Source: Pteria penguin (lineage: Eukaryota; Mollusca; Bivalvia; Pterioida; Pteriidae). From it: 64,000 nt of DNA. This document shows positions 61,301 to 64,000 of this stretch, in pieces. The stretch is taken from assembly GCA_035048485.1 (NCBI GenBank), contig CM068585.1, positions 50,111,186-50,175,185 of the forward strand, in the 5' to 3' direction. A model generated the notes under the pieces. The model saw nothing but the letters and a program-made list of their open reading frames with translations, did not search any database and was not told the origin of the DNA. Positions within the stretch are counted from its first letter, which is position 1, and each line of letters opens with the position of its first letter. The translations under genes were made by a program, and so were the position numbers.

Positions 61301-63138
61301 AAATTTGTTTTTACTGTTTTGAAATCATTTATCTTACCCCATGATCATGTACGTTTTAATAGACAGAAACTTTGTTCAAAAGATTAATGAAAAAAGCCAG
61401 AAAGAAACATAAAAAAGATCAAACAAAACAAAGAAACAATCACAAAATATATGATACAAATGAATTATAATAGTTACCTTCTTGAAGCCTCTTCTTTCGC
61501 CATCCTCAGTTCCTGTTTGAGATTTGCATTTGTTTCTTTTATGTCACTGTAGTCCTTGCTTTGAAGCCAAAGTTCATTTATCCTACAACAATGATGGTTT
61601 ACTTTGTTATTAAGTACAACAAATACCAGTGTATACGGTGACACAGGGCTTTGTGTTATATTGCATCAATTGGAAAACATCCAAACCAAATCCAAACCGA
61701 CAGTAATCGGTAATCGAATTAATATAAGGTTTCACTTTGTAAAGACAAGTGGACACACCCAACCCAGCCACTTTGTGAACGAAATATAAGTGTTTCTTAA
61801 ACCCAACGAGACACTCTGGCTCCTTCAAAAAATGCCTCTAATCTCCAGATACCCGTGAATGCTCACTATAATAAGTTGATGATTAGAAACAGAACTTTTT
61901 ACAAGTTCTAAAAACACGTATCTTACATTATTACTTACTCGATTCGAAGATATACAAAATGCCTTCTTAATTAATATCAACTAAAGGTAACTAATTACAT
62001 TCTGTCAGTTTCTTCTTTTGTCTTCCTCAGCTCCTCTTGGCAATGTGCATTTGCTTGTCCAATTTGAATGTGATATTCACTTCGAAGCTGAAGGGCCTCT
62101 TGTTGAAGTTTATCTACCCTATTACAATAATAATTTAATACTCCATAATTAAATACAATACCAATGGCTAAGTTTTTGCCATAACAAAATTCATTTCATT
62201 AAATTATATGATTGTACTAATTGCATTGTTCGTGAACTCATATTTTTTACCTATGCAACAAACTAATCCTAAGCAAAGGGACATCTTTTACATGCAAATG
62301 TATATTGAGGCTTGAATTTATTTCATCTCCTATATATGGAGGCAGATGATCATGAATAAAATCATTTTCACACCCAAACCATGGTTTTCAGAATGCATCA
62401 TGAAAGATGATAACAGTCAGGATGCAACGTAATTGTTTATAGTGTGATCTTCTGTACCAGGAGGGACAACATAAATTGGCCATGGAGAATATTTGGTAAA
62501 CTGAGGATGTCCCTTTCAACTGAGGAAGACAAACATGTCAATAACAACCAAAATAAAAAAACACACTTGTTATACAATGCACTGAATAATATCCACAATA
62601 GAAAGGAGGGTAGACAATTAAAGATGTAAATTTACGTTGTATCGTTTTCATATATGATTTGTACGAATGCATTTTTACATTTGAATTTATCGCAGTTGTA
62701 TCTTTTACATATGCACTTTCATGGGCAATTCTAACTTTGAAAAACCATTGTGGTGAAACATTAAGTTTGTGTTTATGTATTTATGAATGTACATTTTATT
62801 ATAAGACAATAGTTTGCATTTCTAAATACTGCCACTTAACGCTTTGTAGAATATACACTCTACAATTCTGCATCTGTAAAGTGTAGATGTTTGAAGCATT
62901 GCACTGCCCATATTTGGAAAAAAATGGTAACAAATGTTGTCTTATCACAGATATACAAAAAGGCTAAGGAATGCATTTTGTTAATATAATGTCGTACGGA
63001 AATCCTTTCAATAAAGACAAATTGCTAAACATAAATCACAACCTTGTTAAAGCATTTGTCTTTTCCTTTTCTAGTTTTTCAATTCTATTGCGCAATGTCT
63101 CACTTTCACGCTGATGCTCTTGTTCCAGTGTTACTAAC
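46008..63138 (-). CDS. gene B: MIEAP/SPATA18-like protein with multiplied coiled-coil exons, 5' end outside window
   Basis: Minus-strand spliced gene with sixteen supported exons, 5' to 3': 63043-63138, 61999-62118, 61478-61582, 61029-61133, 59758-59841, 56654-56803, 55958-56107, 54803-54928, 53588-53737, 52435-52584, 51273-51407, 50066-50215, 49547-49748, 48496-48597, 46749-46844, 46008-46322. The joined frame is open for about 744 codons to a stop. The first twelve exons (about 507 codons) are coiled coil, and all introns between them are in phase 2. The last four form the MIEAP domain and match gene A one for one. Membrane segments or a signal peptide are not visible. A MIEAP-like role at mitochondria is inferred from homology only. 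The most 5' exon is in phase 2, so the start lies beyond the right edge. Confidence 0.85.
46749..46844 (-). CDS. gene B, MIEAP-domain exon
   Basis: 96 nt, phases 0/0, acceptor cttttcag, donor CAAGAG|GTAAGA. Encodes FVIPTNVPLTKSLCDIRISL. Confidence 0.85.
47475..48060 (+). pseudogene. GIY-YIG endonuclease relic of a Penelope-like element
   Basis: Plus-strand peptide blocks, spread over two frames with stops: CPNLKKLLTRAKF, KKCEDP-stop-CGTC, then MIYYATCPTCGKNYIRQTG (GIY-YIG core with a Cys-x2-Cys pair), VRVHK, and KDPSVRNTPCCEYF...FPFFKMW...AKEDYFIKRYN. This order is that of the C-terminal endonuclease of Penelope-like retroelements. No reverse transcriptase part is present upstream. It lies antisense inside gene B's intron. 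Confidence 0.75.
48148..48182 (+). ncRNA. possible decayed hammerhead ribozyme motif
   Basis: CTGATGAG, a short CC-GCAAT-GG stem-loop and CGAAC follow the endonuclease relic by about 100 bp. Penelope-like elements are known to carry minimal hammerhead motifs with a CUGAUGA...GAAA core. Here GAAA reads GAAC, and a matching cleavage-site strand is not clear, so activity is unlikely. Confidence 0.35.
48245..48375 (+). repeat. dispersed repeat R1, copy 2 (truncated)
   Basis: Starts aaaagaggagttactggctc like the copy at 21862 and stops at cattacaaaaatatt. It directly follows the Penelope-like fragment, so R1 may be the 3' end of that element. Confidence 0.7.
48496..48597 (-). CDS. gene B, MIEAP-domain exon
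   Basis: 102 nt, phases 0/0, acceptor gtatatttcag, donor GAGCAG|GTTTTT. Encodes AYKISTEVEKEYESSVIRAV. Confidence 0.85.
49547..49748 (-). CDS. gene B, first MIEAP-domain exon
   Basis: 202 nt; first base completes a split codon, ends in phase 0 at TTGAAG|GTAATT. Encodes KIAEKFSELYDNAWTDAFEE and an acidic IDEKDIVELML segment. Confidence 0.87.
50066..50215 (-). CDS. gene B, coiled-coil exon A1
   Basis: 150 nt in phase 2/2, donor ACAAG|GTGATG. Starts SAELQQKVLQLQNVDHIHME, ends YQYENEELRKAKEEALTR. Nearly identical to A2 and A3, including flanking intron. Confidence 0.87.
51273..51407 (-). CDS. gene B, coiled-coil exon B1
   Basis: 135 nt in phase 2/2, acceptor cttataatag, donor ACAAG|GTTATG. Starts LDELQQKVVDQSHMEERNAH, ends HQNEELRKANEAALT. 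Confidence 0.85.
51475..51545. repeat. (AAAC)n / (AAAAC)n microsatellite
   Basis: Lies in the intron upstream of exon B1; its duplicate lies at 54997-55060 upstream of B2 with a different length, so the tract has changed since the block duplicated. Confidence 0.92.
52435..52584 (-). CDS. gene B, coiled-coil exon C1
   Basis: 150 nt in phase 2/2, acceptor tttttatag, donor GCAAG|GTGTCG. Starts LNELQQRIFQPQCVDHIYME, ends YQYQNEELRKANEEALA. Confidence 0.85.
53588..53737 (-). CDS. gene B, coiled-coil exon A2
   Basis: 150 nt in phase 2/2. Differs from A1 mainly by KRIADLQKDLSL in place of KTIADLQKDRIH. Intron sequence downstream and upstream is almost the same as around A1. Confidence 0.87.
54803..54928 (-). 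CDS. gene B, coiled-coil exon B2
   Basis: 126 nt in phase 2/2. Identical to B1 in its last 41 codons but lacks 9 bp near the 5' end (LDELQQK becomes LDEK), removing three residues and keeping the frame. Confidence 0.83.
54997..55060. repeat. (AAAC)n microsatellite
   Basis: Duplicate of the tract at 51475, within the second A-B-C block. Confidence 0.92.
55958..56107 (-). CDS. gene B, coiled-coil exon C2
   Basis: 150 nt in phase 2/2. LNELQQRIFQPHCVDHSYME, two residues different from C1 in this segment. Acceptor cttgttatag, donor GCAAG|GTGTCG. Confidence 0.86.
56654..56803 (-). CDS. gene B, coiled-coil exon A3
   Basis: 150 nt in phase 2/2. SAELQQKVFQLQNVDHIHME and DLQEDLSLYQYENEELRK. It lies 696 bp from C2, against 1153 bp between C1 and A2, so about 457 bp of intron is missing here. 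The intron on its other side carries an R1 insertion. Confidence 0.86.
57222..57480 (+). mobile_element. dispersed repeat R1, copy 3, inserted in the A3-unit intron
   Basis: Sequence left (tctgcttcaaaa) and right (aagtaacatgcatgaag) is continuous in the A1 and A2 introns near 50610 and 54150, so this roughly 250-bp piece is an insertion with two empty sites for comparison. The word aaaagagg occurs at both edges but also starts other R1 copies, so it is not a safe target duplication. Confidence 0.75.
58537..58620 (-). pseudogene. truncated coiled-coil exon relic in gene B
   Basis: The last 50 or so nt match the A-type exons (CENEELRKAKEEAFT, donor ACAAG|GTGATC). The 5' part is unrelated (ILYKQMQERVQ). 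The only acceptor-like site (attgttag) would give a phase-0 start, incompatible with the preceding phase-2 exon at 59758. Probably skipped. Confidence 0.55.
59640..59735. repeat. (AAAC)n-rich low-complexity tract
   Basis: Repeated aaac/aaacaa words just downstream (gene sense) of exon 59758-59841. Confidence 0.9.
59758..59841 (-). CDS. gene B, coiled-coil exon E9
   Basis: 84 nt in phase 2/2, acceptor attgttgtag, donor AGAAA|GTAATT. Encodes INELQLQSTDYSHVKQKLSE then AKEEVSR. A shorter relative of the two exons upstream. Confidence 0.8.
61029..61133 (-). CDS. gene B, coiled-coil exon E10
   Basis: 105 nt in phase 2/2, donor AGAAG|GTAACT. INELWLQSKDYSDIKETNAN then LNQELRMAKEEVSRR. Confidence 0.85.
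61478..61582 (-). CDS. gene B, coiled-coil exon E11
   Basis: 105 nt in phase 2/2. Differs from E10 by two residues (LKQEL for LNQEL, EEASR for EEVSR). Confidence 0.85.
61999..62118 (-). CDS. gene B, coiled-coil exon E12
   Basis: 120 nt in phase 2/2, acceptor attgtaatag, donor AGAAT|GTAATT. VDKLQQEALQLRSEYHIQIG then CQEELRKTKEETDRM. Its downstream-strand flank (62140-62420) resembles that of E9 (60100-60420). Confidence 0.82.
63043..63138 (-). CDS. gene B, most 5' coiled-coil exon visible (E13)
   Basis: 96 nt in phase 2/2, acceptor ctgctgtag, donor ACAAG|GTTGTG. LEQEHQRESETLRNRIEKLE then KEKTNALT. Requires further exons beyond the right edge. Confidence 0.8.
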
Positions 63139-64000
63139 CTACAGCAGATAACATCATTTATAACAAAATCATGTATCTGAATGCAAGATATCCTTGAAAA
63201 TAACTTAAATGGCATCAAATTATTTATTAGCAAGTATTATTTTAATTCAATTTAGTAGAATAGTTGTAAGCTTTAACACATACATGTAATACGTGCTTGA
63301 TTGACACTCTACCTGACAGACAGACGGATTCAATAATGACGGACAAGCAAGTCAATGAATATTCAAACCTTTTAAGAGAATTTATAAACATCTGGTATAA
63401 TCATATCCTTAAATTATAATTTGAAGACTAGAAAAGTTGGTCATTTCCACCAATATTAAATGTCATAATTCTTAACTAGGAAATCAAAGAAGTCAAAACA
63501 GTGTTTGATCTACAATTGTTAATCTGCCAGAAAACTAAACATCTTCGTCATTCTTTCCATTAATTCATCCGAAAACTTGAATAACATAATATGCCAGCAT
63601 CATATGACACCATTAAAAGTTTTGTTCCCCATTTAGTTAAAGAGGTGAAGCCAGACAAGCTTTTCCGATGGATTCTGGTTTTTAATTTTTTTTCGAATCA
63701 CTATCTTAATATGCATCAAGTAGTGATCCAAACTCATAAGGAAGAAAACAGAAGACATCTGACAAAACTGTATGACACAAATCATAAAGGACATGCACTT
63801 TAAACATGGTAATAGTAGAATATACACGAAAAACAACATTACAAAAATATTTGATTGTGCTGCGGTTACCATACCGACTTACAACGGTCAATTGAAGTAA
63901 CAAACGTCACTCAATTGATAAGGATTGATTTCTCAACTACAGGTCCCCCTGATAATTGAGAAACTCCTGATATACTCCAACACTGGCAGCATTTGTAATG
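63139..64000. other. gene B intron, with R1 fragment at 63834-63905
   Basis: No further exon recognised. The fragment attacaaaaatatttgattgt...taccataccgactta...cggtca matches the 3' half of repeat R1 (57315-57375). A different repeat-like sequence follows to the edge. Confidence 0.5.

Larger units (their letters stand above)
60830..61740. repeat. 449-bp tandem duplication carrying one exon per copy
   Basis: 60834-61282 and 61284-61730 are near-identical, including intron (tatgctgttaaatttgtttt; caaaccgacagtaatcgg) and exon. The duplicated exons are 61029-61133 and 61478-61582. Confidence 0.9.

Overview
This is AT-rich eukaryotic DNA made of small spliced exons in long introns, packed with microsatellites, tRNA-derived SINEs, terminal-inverted-repeat elements, Penelope-like retroelement relics and fold-back repeats. 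That repeat mix, and a multi-copy family of MIEAP-type genes, suggest a bivalve mollusc. This is inference; the species cannot be named from the sequence. No prokaryotic genes, intact tRNA or rRNA genes, or CRISPR arrays were seen.

The recognisable protein-coding content is a tandem family of genes on the minus strand, related to mitochondria-eating protein (MIEAP/SPATA18). Each has a long coiled-coil N-terminal part followed by a C-terminal MIEAP domain. Gene A spans about 20,700-33,505 (nine supported exons, about 568 codons visible). Gene B spans about 46,008-63,138 (sixteen supported exons, about 744 codons visible) and runs off the right edge. A lone coiled-coil exon at 4,660-4,808 probably belongs to a third copy (gene C) whose 3' part lies left of the window. 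No start codon was located for any of them. The last four exons of A and B match one for one in length, phase and sequence.

The main novelty is the coiled-coil part of gene B. It has twelve intact exons, and every intron joining them is in phase 2, so exons can be added or lost without breaking the frame. A three-exon block (types A, B, C) has been duplicated in tandem with its introns with a period of about 3.52 kb, giving A1-B1-C1-A2-B2-C2-A3. Upstream, two further exons form a second tandem duplication of about 449 bp. Gene A has only one exon of this type, so the two paralogs should encode stalks of very different length.

The gene copies lie in a larger tandem duplication. Non-coding anchors near 7.3, 13.2, 19.3 and 20.5 kb reappear in the same order and orientation near 39.2, 40, 44 and 44.4 kb, so the repeating unit is a minus-strand gene plus its 3' intergenic DNA, about 25-32 kb in all. 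The intergenic parts (1-20,699 and 33,506-46,007) hold mobile elements and repeats: a 2.2-kb Penelope-like element with inverted terminal repeats, two 1.0-1.1 kb TA-flanked elements whose ends are full of GCGTTAACGC palindromes, a roughly 146-bp tandem repeat carrying nuclear-receptor-like half sites, a 28-bp minisatellite of about 56 copies, and several long palindromes.
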